Positions 35,931-43,491 of a stretch of 64,000 bases of DNA are shown here, piece after piece. Source of the stretch: an uncultured Mycoplasmatota bacterium (lineage in GTDB: Bacteria; Bacillota_I; Bacilli_A; RF39; UBA660); contig USFF01000003.1 in assembly GCA_900553835.1 (NCBI GenBank), positions 1 through 64,000 of the forward strand, read 5' to 3'. The position numbers and the translations under genes are program-made. Numbering within the stretch: the first letter of the stretch is position 1; each line of letters starts with the position of its first letter. Below the pieces are notes generated by a model. It did not search any database. It was not told the origin of the DNA and saw nothing but the letters and a program-made list of their open reading frames with translations.

Positions 35931-37028
35931 CTTTATTTTTATTATTATTTGGTACATGTCTTCAAAATCAAATTCTTCTGTGTCAACATTAAAGCCCATG
36001 TTTTCTATTTTTCTTGCTTCTTCTCTAGCACTGTTGATTGCATTTTTGATGTTCTTACCTTCATTGATTGGTGTATTTTGTTCTATTTCAGGTTCTTTTG
36101 TACTTTCATATTCTGCTATTATGCTACTTTTTGGAATACTTTGTGTGTTTTCTAATGCAGGTTTTTCAAAGCTTTGAGAAGGTAATTCAAAATCCATTAT
36201 TTCTGGTTCTATTTCTTGGAATGGATTTATCATTACTTCTTTTTTCTCTACTGTAGGCTCTGGTTTTATAGGAACTTGCGGTTTTAAAAGAGCATCAATA
36301 TCTTTAGGTACGTATTCAGTTATTATATCTTTTGACTCTTGTTTTTCTTTTTCTATATCTACATCATTAGGATTAATACTCATAGGTGTTTCTCTTTTTA
36401 TTTCGTTATTTTGTGGTCTTTCTTTACCTAATAGTTTTGCTATTTCTTCATCAGCTTGTCTTACAGTTAATCTTTCATTCATTATTCTGTTTAACATGTT
36501 AATTTGTTCAGTGTTGTCTGTTATGTTTAATAAACTTCTTGCATGTCTTTCAGATATTTTGTTATGAAGTAATGCTTCTTTTACTGGTATTGTCAGATTT
36601 AAAAGTCTTAATTTGTTAGCTATAGTCGATTGTGCTACTCCCATTCTTGCTGCTAAACTCTCTTGTGTCAGATAACCCATATCTAATATTTTTTTGTAAC
36701 TTTGTGCTTCTTCAATAGCAGTTAAGTCTTTTCTCTGTAAGTTTTCTACTACAGCAACTTCAGCACTTTTTTGATCATCTATATTCATAATGACAGCTGG
36801 AACAGTTTTTAGGCCTGCCAAAACAGAAGCCTTGTATCTTCTTTCTCCAGCAATTATTTCAAATTTGTCTCCAATTCTTCTAAGTACTAATGGTTGGATT
36901 ATTCCATGCATCTTTATCGATTCAGATAACTCTTTTAATTCCTTTTCATCAAAAGCAAGTCTTGGTTGGAACCTGTTAGGAATTATGTCATCTATGTTTA
37001 CATTAATTATTTCATTTTCTCGGTTCAT
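35922..37028 (-). CDS. noc: Nucleoid occlusion protein Noc (ParB family)
   Basis: CTP-dependent ParB-like clamp that loads at CCCGGG sites and blocks division over the nucleoid. 368 aa. IIPNRFQPR start of the ParB domain, GERRYKAS CTP motif, HTH with AQSTIANKLRLL and ERHARSLL (Q, K and R as in B. subtilis Noc), and the C-terminal MGFNVDTEEFDFEDMYQIII that matches Noc. Only about 14 residues precede the ParB core, so the N-terminal amphipathic membrane helix is missing; a low-complexity Glu/Pro linker (about 205-325) is inserted. It follows rsmG as in B. subtilis, but soj-spo0J do not follow. Confidence 0.9.
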   Translation of the reverse strand: MNRENEIINVNIDDIIPNRFQPRLAFDEKELKELSESIKMHGIIQPLVLRRIGDKFEIIAGERRYKASVLAGLKTVPAVIMNIDDQKSAEVAVVENLQRKDLTAIEEAQSYKKILDMGYLTQESLAARMGVAQSTIANKLRLLNLTIPVKEALLHNKISERHARSLLNITDNTEQINMLNRIMNERLTVRQADEEIAKLLGKERPQNNEIKRETPMSINPNDVDIEKEKQESKDIITEYVPKDIDALLKPQVPIKPEPTVEKKEVMINPFQEIEPEIMDFELPSQSFEKPALENTQSIPKSSIIAEYESTKEPEIEQNTPINEGKNIKNAINSAREEARKIENMGFNVDTEEFDFEDMYQIIIKIKKD

Positions 37029-37105
37029 ATCTACAGCCCCTTTATTTATTTATTCTATTATTATTGTACTTTATTTTTTTTGTTTTTTCAAGTACTTTGA
37101 TTAAA

Positions 37106-37136
37106 AAAACTAAAAGTATTATTTCCTTTTAGTTTT
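37106..37136 (-). terminator. Terminator formed with the last rsmG codons
   Basis: An 11-bp stem (37106-37116 with 37126-37136); the rsmG stop is in the loop and a T7 run follows on the minus strand. Confidence 0.8.
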
Positions 37137-37826
37137 GACTATTTGACTATAATTTCTTGGATAAGTAGTTTTAGTTATTTTATTTTTCTTTATTACAACT
37201 ATAGTTCTTTCTGAATTTTCTATAGGCAACTCATATTTATAAAGTTTTTCGACAGTGCAATCTAACTCGTTTAAGAAATCTATAGTTTCATTTAATTCAT
37301 CTTCTATACTTGATTTTAAAGGTAAAAAGTAACCACTTACTTTTAATGCAGGAAGTTCTAATTCAGATAATATTTTTAAATGTGATACTGCTCTAGAGGA
37401 GACTATGTCAAATTTTTCACGATTTACTTTTGTATATTCTTCTGCTCTTTGATTTATGATTTCTACATTTTTTAGATCTAGTTTTTCTTTGACAAGACTA
37501 AGAAACATACATTTTTTTTGATTACTTTCTACTAAAGTAAATAACATATTCTTATTCATGATTGCAAGTGCTAGACCCGGAAAACCTGCACCTGTACCTA
37601 TATCGAGAAAAGTTTTCTTGTTTTTAAATTCTGAAGTAGTCATTAAGTATAGTGAGTCATAAAAATGTTTTAAATATATGCTTTCATCTTCTGTTATACT
37701 AGTTAGGTTAAATTTTTTATTATATTCCTTTAGTAATTCTTTATATGTTTCAAATTTTTTTAACTCTTCTTCAGCAATATCTATATTTAATTTTAAAAGA
37801 TATACTTTAAACTCTTTTTCATTCAT
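37119..37826 (-). CDS. rsmG: 16S rRNA (guanine-527 N7)-methyltransferase
   Basis: Methylates G527 in the 530 loop of 16S rRNA; loss gives low-level streptomycin resistance in other species. 235 aa. SAM motif FLDIGTGAGFPGLALAI (about 70-86) and the NLTSITEDE N-terminal region are diagnostic. It overlaps mnmG by 8 nt. Confidence 0.96.
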   Translation of the reverse strand: MNEKEFKVYLLKLNIDIAEEELKKFETYKELLKEYNKKFNLTSITEDESIYLKHFYDSLYLMTTSEFKNKKTFLDIGTGAGFPGLALAIMNKNMLFTLVESNQKKCMFLSLVKEKLDLKNVEIINQRAEEYTKVNREKFDIVSSRAVSHLKILSELELPALKVSGYFLPLKSSIEDELNETIDFLNELDCTVEKLYKYELPIENSERTIVVIKKNKITKTTYPRNYSQIVKTKRK

Positions 37827-39678
37827 TAGGATACTCCTTCTTTAGATAAACTAATAGCATAGTAACATCTGAAGGGTTAATTCCGCTTATTCTAGTCATT
37901 TGCCCAATAGTTAATGGTCTTATTTTTTCTAGTTTTTGTCTAGCTTCAGTAGCTATGTTTTTTACTTTACTATAGTCGATATCTTCAGGGATTTTTTTCT
38001 TTTCTAAATTTAGCATTTTTTCTACTTCTAAATTTGTTTTTGAAATATATCCACTATATTTTGTGTTTATTTCTACTTGTTCTCCAGCTTCTTTATCAAA
38101 GTTTTCGTTAAGTAAGTGTTCTATGTCACTTATATTTATTTCTGGTCTTTTTAATAGTTCTATAGCTTTTATTTTACCTGAAAGTAGGCTAGAGTGTTTT
38201 TTTTCTAAATATTCGTTATTTTTATCACTAGCTTCTATTTTTACTTCGTTTAAATGATTGTTGAGTTCTTTTATTTTTTTTAATTTATTTTTAAAGATAT
38301 TATATTTTTCATCATTTATTAGTCCTACTTTTCTTCCTATTTCTGTTAATCTTATTGATGCATTATCGTGTCTTAAAAGTAATCTGAATTCTGCACGGCT
38401 AGTAAGAAGTCTATATGGCTCGGTTATTCCTTTATTAATTAAATCGTCAATTAAAACACCAATATATGCTTCATTTCTTTTTAGAATTAATGGCTCTTTG
38501 TTTTCAAGAGATAATCCCGCGTTTATTCCGGCAATTAAACCTTGCGCTGCTGCTTCTTCATAACCGCTTGTTCCATTTATTTGTCCTGCGCTGTAAAGAC
38601 CTTTTATTTTTTTACTTTCTAAAGACATTTTTAATTCTGTTGAATCTATTGCATCATACTCAATTGCATATCCATATTTTGTTATTTTAGCATAATGTAG
38701 GCCTTCCATTGAATGAATTAATTTTTCTTGTAGTTCTTCAGGCATAGTAGTTGAAAAGCCCCCAACATATATTTCTTCTCCATTTTTTCTTTCAGGTTCT
38801 AGAAATATTTGATGTCTGTCTTTATCTTTAAATTTAACTATTTTATCTTCTATTGATGGACAATATCTTGGTCCTATTCCGACTATCAGTCCACTATAAA
38901 GAGCGCATTTATCCAAATTGTCTAAAATTATTTTGTGGGTTTCTAAATTTGTGTACGTTAGGTAACATGGTTCTTGATTTTCTATACTATAAGTTGGTTT
39001 GTAAAAATTACTGAAACTTAATAGTTCTTTATCTCCTTCTTCTATGGAACATTCATCATAATTAATAGTACTTTTTAAAACTCTAGGTGGTGTTCCTGTT
39101 TTAAGTCTTCTCATTTTTATACCATTTTTTTGTAGACTTTCACTTAAATATAGTGAAGGTTTTTCTCCGTGTGGTCCGCCTTTATATTTTGTGTGACCTC
39201 TTAGTATGTCTGCATTTAAATAAGTTCCTGTTGTTATTATTACTTTTTTTGCATATATTTTTTCATTATTTTCAGTTAGAATTCCTTTGATTTCATTGTT
39301 TTCAATTATTAATTCTTTTACTAAGTCTTCCTTTATTTCTAAATTTTCTGTACTACCTAGTGTTTCTAACATTTTTTGTGGGTAAACTGTTTTATCAGCT
39401 TGACACCTTAAGCTTCTTACTCCTGGACCTTTTTTACTATTAAGCATCTTGATTTGTAAATGAGACTTGTCTGAATTTATTCCCATTTCTCCACCAAGAG
39501 CATCTATTTCTCTTACTACTATTCCTTTTGCTGAACCACCTACCGATGGATTACATGGCATATCAGCTATGTTTTTTATGTTTCCAGTTATTAGTAGGGT
39601 TTTATGTCCCATTCTAGCTGTCGCTAAAGATGCTTCACAGCCTGCATGTCCTCCTCCAATTACTATTACTTCATACAT
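37819..39678 (-). CDS. mnmG: tRNA uridine-34 5-carboxymethylaminomethyl modification enzyme MnmG
   Basis: FAD-dependent partner of MnmE that modifies the wobble U34 of several tRNAs. 619 aa. N-terminal FAD fold VIGGGHAGCEAS; the GidA signatures GPRYCPSIEDK and TSGYEEAAAQGL are present. The ATG at 39678 has AAAGGAGG upstream, giving MYEVIVIGGG; a longer frame to 39711 overlaps mnmE and lacks an SD. Confidence 0.97.
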   Translation of the reverse strand: MYEVIVIGGGHAGCEASLATARMGHKTLLITGNIKNIADMPCNPSVGGSAKGIVVREIDALGGEMGINSDKSHLQIKMLNSKKGPGVRSLRCQADKTVYPQKMLETLGSTENLEIKEDLVKELIIENNEIKGILTENNEKIYAKKVIITTGTYLNADILRGHTKYKGGPHGEKPSLYLSESLQKNGIKMRRLKTGTPPRVLKSTINYDECSIEEGDKELLSFSNFYKPTYSIENQEPCYLTYTNLETHKIILDNLDKCALYSGLIVGIGPRYCPSIEDKIVKFKDKDRHQIFLEPERKNGEEIYVGGFSTTMPEELQEKLIHSMEGLHYAKITKYGYAIEYDAIDSTELKMSLESKKIKGLYSAGQINGTSGYEEAAAQGLIAGINAGLSLENKEPLILKRNEAYIGVLIDDLINKGITEPYRLLTSRAEFRLLLRHDNASIRLTEIGRKVGLINDEKYNIFKNKLKKIKELNNHLNEVKIEASDKNNEYLEKKHSSLLSGKIKAIELLKRPEINISDIEHLLNENFDKEAGEQVEINTKYSGYISKTNLEVEKMLNLEKKKIPEDIDYSKVKNIATEARQKLEKIRPLTIGQMTRISGINPSDVTMLLVYLKKEYPNE

Positions 39679-39695
39679 GAGTTTTTCCTCCTTTT

Positions 39696-41048
39696 TTATT
39701 TTCCTAAACAAAATTTACTAAATATCTCATCAAGTAATTCATCTTTATATGTTTCTCCAGTTAATTCACCTAATTTTTCCCATAATCTTTGTAAGTCGAT
39801 CTGTATTAAGTCAACTGGTGTGTTTAATTCATTTTGCTTTTCTATTTCTTTACCAATATTTAAGCATTCTTTTATTATACTTATTTGTCTAGCGTTTGAT
39901 AGATATGTGTAATCACTATTTTCTATTTCTTCTAAATCAAACATTTCTTTTATTTTATCTAATAATTTGTCTATTCCTTTATTTTCTTTTATGGATATTT
40001 CAATAGTGCTAAAGTTTTTTAATTTGGTTCTATCTAATTTTTGTTCTAAATCTATTTTATTGATTAGTACTATTACTTTTTTATTTTTTAGGTTACTTAG
40101 TATTTCTAAATCCTCTTCATCAAATTCTCTACTTCCATCAAATAAAGCAATTACTAAATCGCTTTTTTCTATTATATTTTTACTTTTTTCTACACCAATT
40201 TTTTCTACAACATCATCTGTATTTCTTATTCCTGCTGTGTCAATTAAATTTAGATTTATACCATTTACTATTATTGTACCTTCAACTATATCTCTAGTTG
40301 TTCCCGCAACATTTGTTACTATAGCTTTGTCTTCGTTTATTAGTTTGTTTAGTAAACTGCTTTTCCCTACGTTAGGTTTTCCGATTATTCCTACATTTAT
40401 ACCATTTTTTATAAGTGTACCTTTATCACTTTCTTTTACTATTTTATTTAGTAAATTATTTATTTCTGTTATTTTACTTTTTAATAGTTCATTTGTATAC
40501 ATAATTGCATCTTCATATTCAGGGTAATCTATATTAACTTCTACGTTTGCTATTATATTAAGTAAGGTTTCTCTTAGATTTTTTACTATCTTAGATAAGT
40601 CTCCTGTTACACCCTTAGTACTCATTTTTCTTGCTACTTCTGTTTTGGCATTAATTAGATCACTTATAGACTCTGCTTCTAGCAAATCTTTTTTTCCATT
40701 TAAAAATGAACGTTTTAAAAATTCACCTGGCTCGGCTAGTCTACAACCATTTATTAAAAGCAATTCAAGTATTTTATTTGTGACAGATATTCCTCCATGT
40801 GAGTTAATTTCTATTACATCTTCCCCAGTTGAAGAATTAGGTGCGATAAAAACTGAAACTAATACTTCATCAATTATTTCATCTTCATTTTTTATGAATC
40901 CATAGTTAATTGTTCCTGATTTTTTTCTTGTTAAGTCACTTGTAAATAAACTGTTTACTATACTTATTGCTTTCGGACCGCTTATTTTTATTATATTTAT
41001 TGCACTTACACCAACGCTAGTTGCAATTGCACATATTGTATCTGTCAT
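39696..41048 (-). CDS. mnmE: tRNA modification GTPase MnmE
   Basis: K+-activated GTPase that with MnmG makes the cmnm5U34 modification using a folate one-carbon unit. 450 aa. G1 is GKPNVGKSSLLN, the G2/G3 region GTTRDIVEG and DTAGIR, G4 NKID, and the C-terminal FCLGK keeps the catalytic Cys. AAAGGAGG lies before the ATG. First gene of the mnmE-mnmG-rsmG run. Confidence 0.97.
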   Translation of the reverse strand: MTDTICAIATSVGVSAINIIKISGPKAISIVNSLFTSDLTRKKSGTINYGFIKNEDEIIDEVLVSVFIAPNSSTGEDVIEINSHGGISVTNKILELLLINGCRLAEPGEFLKRSFLNGKKDLLEAESISDLINAKTEVARKMSTKGVTGDLSKIVKNLRETLLNIIANVEVNIDYPEYEDAIMYTNELLKSKITEINNLLNKIVKESDKGTLIKNGINVGIIGKPNVGKSSLLNKLINEDKAIVTNVAGTTRDIVEGTIIVNGINLNLIDTAGIRNTDDVVEKIGVEKSKNIIEKSDLVIALFDGSREFDEEDLEILSNLKNKKVIVLINKIDLEQKLDRTKLKNFSTIEISIKENKGIDKLLDKIKEMFDLEEIENSDYTYLSNARQISIIKECLNIGKEIEKQNELNTPVDLIQIDLQRLWEKLGELTGETYKDELLDEIFSKFCLGK

Positions 41049-41075
41049 AATTTTTTTTCCTCCTTTTGCGCATAA

Positions 41076-41104
41076 ATTATACCACTTTGAAAAGAATATG
41101 TAAA
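41076..41104 (-). promoter_or_regulatory. mnmE promoter
   Basis: Minus strand: -35 TTTACA (41099-41104), 17 nt, extended -10 TGGTATAAT with TATAAT at 41076-41081. A Noc site lies 7 bp upstream of the -35. Confidence 0.7.
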
Positions 41105-41110
41105 TTACTT

Positions 41111-41124
41111 ATTTCCCGGGAAAT
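41111..41124. promoter_or_regulatory. Noc-binding site (NBS)
   Basis: ATTTCCCGGGAAAT, a perfect palindrome equal to the B. subtilis Noc consensus, extending to an 18-bp palindrome (41109-41126). It is intergenic between jag and mnmE, about 4 kb from noc and 2.2 kb from oriC. Confidence 0.88.
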
Positions 41125-41125
41125 A

Positions 41126-41147
41126 AAAAAAACTAGTTTTTCTAGTT
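41126..41147 (-). terminator. Terminator after jag
   Basis: A 6-bp stem, AACTAG (41142-41147 on the minus strand) with CTAGTT (41131-41136), and a T-rich tail, directly beside the Noc site. Confidence 0.55.
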
Positions 41148-41757
41148 ATTTTTCTTTGTATTTAATAATTACACATCTATTTGGTTCTTCTCCAACACTT
41201 TCTGTAACTATGTATTCAAATTTAGATAAAGCATTATGGACAATTCTTCTTTGATATGAATTCATAGGATCTAATTTAACATCTACTTTTGATAAAGTTA
41301 CTTGTCTTGCTAATTTTTTTGCATCCTTTTCAAGAAAATAATTTTGCTTTTCTTTGTAGTTTTCTATGTCTAATTCTACATTTACATGTACTTCAAATTT
41401 TGCATTTATTACTTGCTTTAAATACTTTTGTAATGATGATAATACTGCACCATTTTTACCAATTAGTATTCCATTGTTATTTGAATGAACTCTGTAGGAT
41501 ACTTTTTTATTTCTTATTTGTTTTTCTATATTTCCTTCAATATTAAAACCTTTTAATATATTTTCTAACACTGTTTTTCCATAATTAGCTATGTCATTTA
41601 TTTTTACAATTTCAATAACAACCTTTTTGGCCGCGAATAAGCCACCTTTTTCTTCTTTTTCTTTTATTAACACTTCATCTTCAGTTACGTTTAACTCATT
41701 TAGCGCTTCTTTTAATATAGTTTCTTTATTTTTTCCTTTATATATATACTTTTCCAT
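41146..41757 (-). CDS. jag: KH/R3H RNA-binding protein Jag (KhpB, SpoIIIJ-associated)
   Basis: RNA-binding partner of KhpA that influences cell length and division. 203 aa: N-terminal Jag-N domain (about 1-50), a KH-like domain with GILIGKNGAVLSSLQ (about 95-109) and a C-terminal R3H domain (MNSYQRRIVHNALSKF). The gene follows yidC as in most Bacilli. SD GAGG lies before the ATG. Confidence 0.96.
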   Translation of the reverse strand: MEKYIYKGKNKETILKEALNELNVTEDEVLIKEKEEKGGLFAAKKVVIEIVKINDIANYGKTVLENILKGFNIEGNIEKQIRNKKVSYRVHSNNNGILIGKNGAVLSSLQKYLKQVINAKFEVHVNVELDIENYKEKQNYFLEKDAKKLARQVTLSKVDVKLDPMNSYQRRIVHNALSKFEYIVTESVGEEPNRCVIIKYKEK

Positions 41758-41781
41758 AATACCTCATACCTCTTTCTTTTT

Positions 41782-42684
41782 TTACTTATCATTTATTTTT
41801 TTTAGTAAATAATTTTGCAATATTGCAAATGCACTTGTTGATATCCAATATAATCCAATTCCTACATTTAGTGTGAATGACATAAATATTATAAATATAG
41901 TCATCATTTTAGTCATCATTTTTGTTTGCTGTGCTTGCTCTTCATTTATTGCACTGGTTCCTGTGTTTTTGAATGAAAAATATGTTGATGCTCCGATAAG
42001 AATAACTATTACTATATAGTAATAACTCCCACTTGTTATTGCCTTCCAAGGTGTTGTACCTAAGTCAAACCATAATAGTTTTTCTTCTAGAATTGCTGGT
42101 ATTCTTTGTATTGCTTCTAAAAATGCAAAGAATAAAGGTAATTGAAGTAATGATACTAAACATCCTGAAAGCGGTTTTATGTTATATTTTTTATAAATTA
42201 ATGCCATTTCTTGATTTTTTGCTAGTAACGATTGTTGATCATTTCTTCCTGCATATTTTTTTTCTAATCTTTGAAGTTCAGGGTTTGCTTTTTTCATACC
42301 CTCAGACATATTTAAAGTTTGTTTAGTAAGTGGTAATACTAATAGTCTTAATAGTATACCTAATATTATGATTGATAAACCATAATTTTTTACAAGTAAA
42401 CCGACCTTTACTATAACCCAAGCGAGAGGTTTTACTAATAAGCTTGTCCACAATCCTTCATATCCACCTGAATTTACTTTTAAATCTTCACATTTAGGTA
42501 ATTTGTCTAAATCTACATTATCATTATTTTCATAGGCTTTTATACTTTCTTCGTTAGTTGGTTTACAAAGTATGTTTTCTGTATAAACATTTTTTGTTTT
42601 TTCATCTCTAAATGATTTCGTACACCCTGTTGTTAATAATAAAGTTAAACTTAGTATTATTAATATTTTTTTAATTTTTTTCAT
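41782..42684 (-). CDS. yidC: Membrane protein insertase YidC (SpoIIIJ/OxaA1 type)
   Basis: Inserts membrane proteins alone or with SecYEG; in B. subtilis SpoIIIJ is also needed for sigma-G activation in sporulation. 300 aa. Lipoprotein signal with LLTTGCTKS (lipobox Cys about 21), then five TM helices with a conserved cytoplasmic loop (MKKANPELQRLEKKY). It overlaps rnpA by 14 nt; AAAGGAGAG lies before the ATG. Confidence 0.96.
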   Translation of the reverse strand: MKKIKKILIILSLTLLLTTGCTKSFRDEKTKNVYTENILCKPTNEESIKAYENNDNVDLDKLPKCEDLKVNSGGYEGLWTSLLVKPLAWVIVKVGLLVKNYGLSIIILGILLRLLVLPLTKQTLNMSEGMKKANPELQRLEKKYAGRNDQQSLLAKNQEMALIYKKYNIKPLSGCLVSLLQLPLFFAFLEAIQRIPAILEEKLLWFDLGTTPWKAITSGSYYYIVIVILIGASTYFSFKNTGTSAINEEQAQQTKMMTKMMTIFIIFMSFTLNVGIGLYWISTSAFAILQNYLLKKINDK

Positions 42685-43006
42685 TTTTCTCTCCTTTTAT
42701 TTCAGCAATTAGTTTTTCTTTTAAGTCTTCATATGAAGCTTCAATTCCTGCTTTCCTTATTATTATAACATACTTTTTACTTAATTCCATTTTATTTTTC
42801 ACTAATATATCTTTTATTCTTCTTTTTATTTTGTTTCTTACATTTGCTTTTCCTAATTTTTTGCTTACACTTATGCAATATTTGTTATAATTTTCTTCAT
42901 TATTATCTATATAGTATATGATATAGTATCTCGATACTTTCTTTTTTCCAGTTTTAACTATTTTTTCTATTTCTTCATTTTTAGTTATAATGTATTTTTT
43001 ATTCAT
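42671..43006 (-). CDS. rnpA: Ribonuclease P protein component
   Basis: Protein partner of RNase P RNA in tRNA 5' maturation. 111 aa. The family signature region reads KANVRNKIKRRIKDIL (about 52-67, usual R-N-x2-K-R). It has its own compact promoter downstream of the rpmH terminator: TATAAA (43030-43035), 12 nt, GGTGA (43013-43017), ATG 43006, so rpmH and rnpA are not one simple transcript. Confidence 0.96.
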   Translation of the reverse strand: MNKKYIITKNEEIEKIVKTGKKKVSRYYIIYYIDNNEENYNKYCISVSKKLGKANVRNKIKRRIKDILVKNKMELSKKYVIIIRKAGIEASYEDLKEKLIAEIKGEKNEKN

Positions 43007-43012
43007 ATATAA

Positions 43013-43035
43013 TCACCTGTTAGATTTATTTTATA
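43013..43035 (-). promoter_or_regulatory. Compact promoter/SD of rnpA
   Basis: Minus strand: TATAAA (43030-43035), 12 nt, GGTGA (43013-43017), 6 nt, ATG 43006. Lies directly after the rpmH terminator. Confidence 0.55.
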
Positions 43036-43041
43036 CAAAAA

Positions 43042-43062
43042 AACTACTCTTTGCAAGTAGTT
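43042..43062 (-). terminator. Terminator after rpmH
   Basis: A 7-bp stem (43042-43048 with 43056-43062) with a TTTTTTT tail on the minus strand; it overlaps the rpmH stop. Confidence 0.75.
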
Positions 43063-43183
43063 ATTTGTTTGTTAAATTTTTTCTTCCTTTTTTTCTTCTA
43101 CTTTTTAATATATTTTTACTTCTTGAAAGAAAACCTTGTTTTTTTGCTTTATTGTTCTTTTTAGCAACTGGTGTTAATTTCAT
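43061..43183 (-). CDS. rpmH: 50S ribosomal protein bL34
   Basis: 40 residues, very basic. The C-terminal two thirds fit bL34 (KQGFLSRSKNILKSRRKKGR, matching the GF-R-L-RR-KGR pattern). The N-terminus, MKLTPVAKKNNKAKK, differs from the near-universal MKRTYQPS. AGGAGG lies 9 nt before the ATG. Position between oriC and rnpA is that of rpmH in nearly all bacteria, which supports the call. Confidence 0.9.
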   Translation of the reverse strand: MKLTPVAKKNNKAKKQGFLSRSKNILKSRRKKGRKNLTNK

Positions 43184-43222
43184 TTTTTTCTCCTCCTAAC
43201 TTTTTTTTGCTTGACTTCTAAA

Positions 43223-43251
43223 ATTATAAACTATAGAATAGTATTTGTCAA
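43223..43251 (-). promoter_or_regulatory. Consensus sigma-A promoter of rpmH
   Basis: Minus strand: TTGACA (43246-43251), 17-nt spacer, TATAAT (43223-43228). A perfect consensus and the strongest promoter seen in the window; it borders the oriC boxes. Confidence 0.85.
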
Positions 43252-43259
43252 TTTATTAT

Positions 43260-43402
43260 TTATTAACATATTAACATTTTATGTTGATAACTTTATTAAC
43301 AGGTTGATACTTAAATTTGTTGATAATGTGAATAAGTTGGTTTAAGTGCTGTAAAATGGGATAAAAATGTGTGTACAATCTGTTAATAAGTCATGTTAAT
43401 AA
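43260..43402. other. oriC: Origin of replication, DnaA-box cluster upstream of dnaA
   Basis: Seven DnaA-box-like 9-mers in 143 bp: TTATTAACA at 43260 and 43293; TTATCAACA (minus) at 43282-43290 and 43318-43326; TTATTCACA (minus, a consensus match to TTATNCACA) at 43327-43335; TTATTAACA (minus) at 43381-43389 and 43394-43402. An A/T-only stretch follows (43403-43440). The 308-bp gap 43184-43491 holds no gene other than this and the rpmH promoter. Gene orientation switches here. Confidence 0.9.
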
Positions 43403-43491
43403 CATTTTTTTAAAATTTTTACTTTTAAAATAGAATAAAAAGGGTTAAAATGAAAGTGAATAAGTTGTGGGTTACTTTTGGAGGTGGGTCT

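Noticed and set aside
37249..37256. TTCGACA in rsmG as a Spo0A box
   Set aside because: Single copy inside coding sequence without a promoter or a second phased unit.
39967..40527. 186-codon plus-strand frame opposite mnmE
   Set aside because: Antisense shadow; low-complexity Ser/Phe/Ile composition.
43450..43491. Earlier in-frame start for dnaA
   Set aside because: No SD before it, whereas GGAGGTG is 5 nt before the ATG at 43492; the 14 extra residues are not typical of DnaA.
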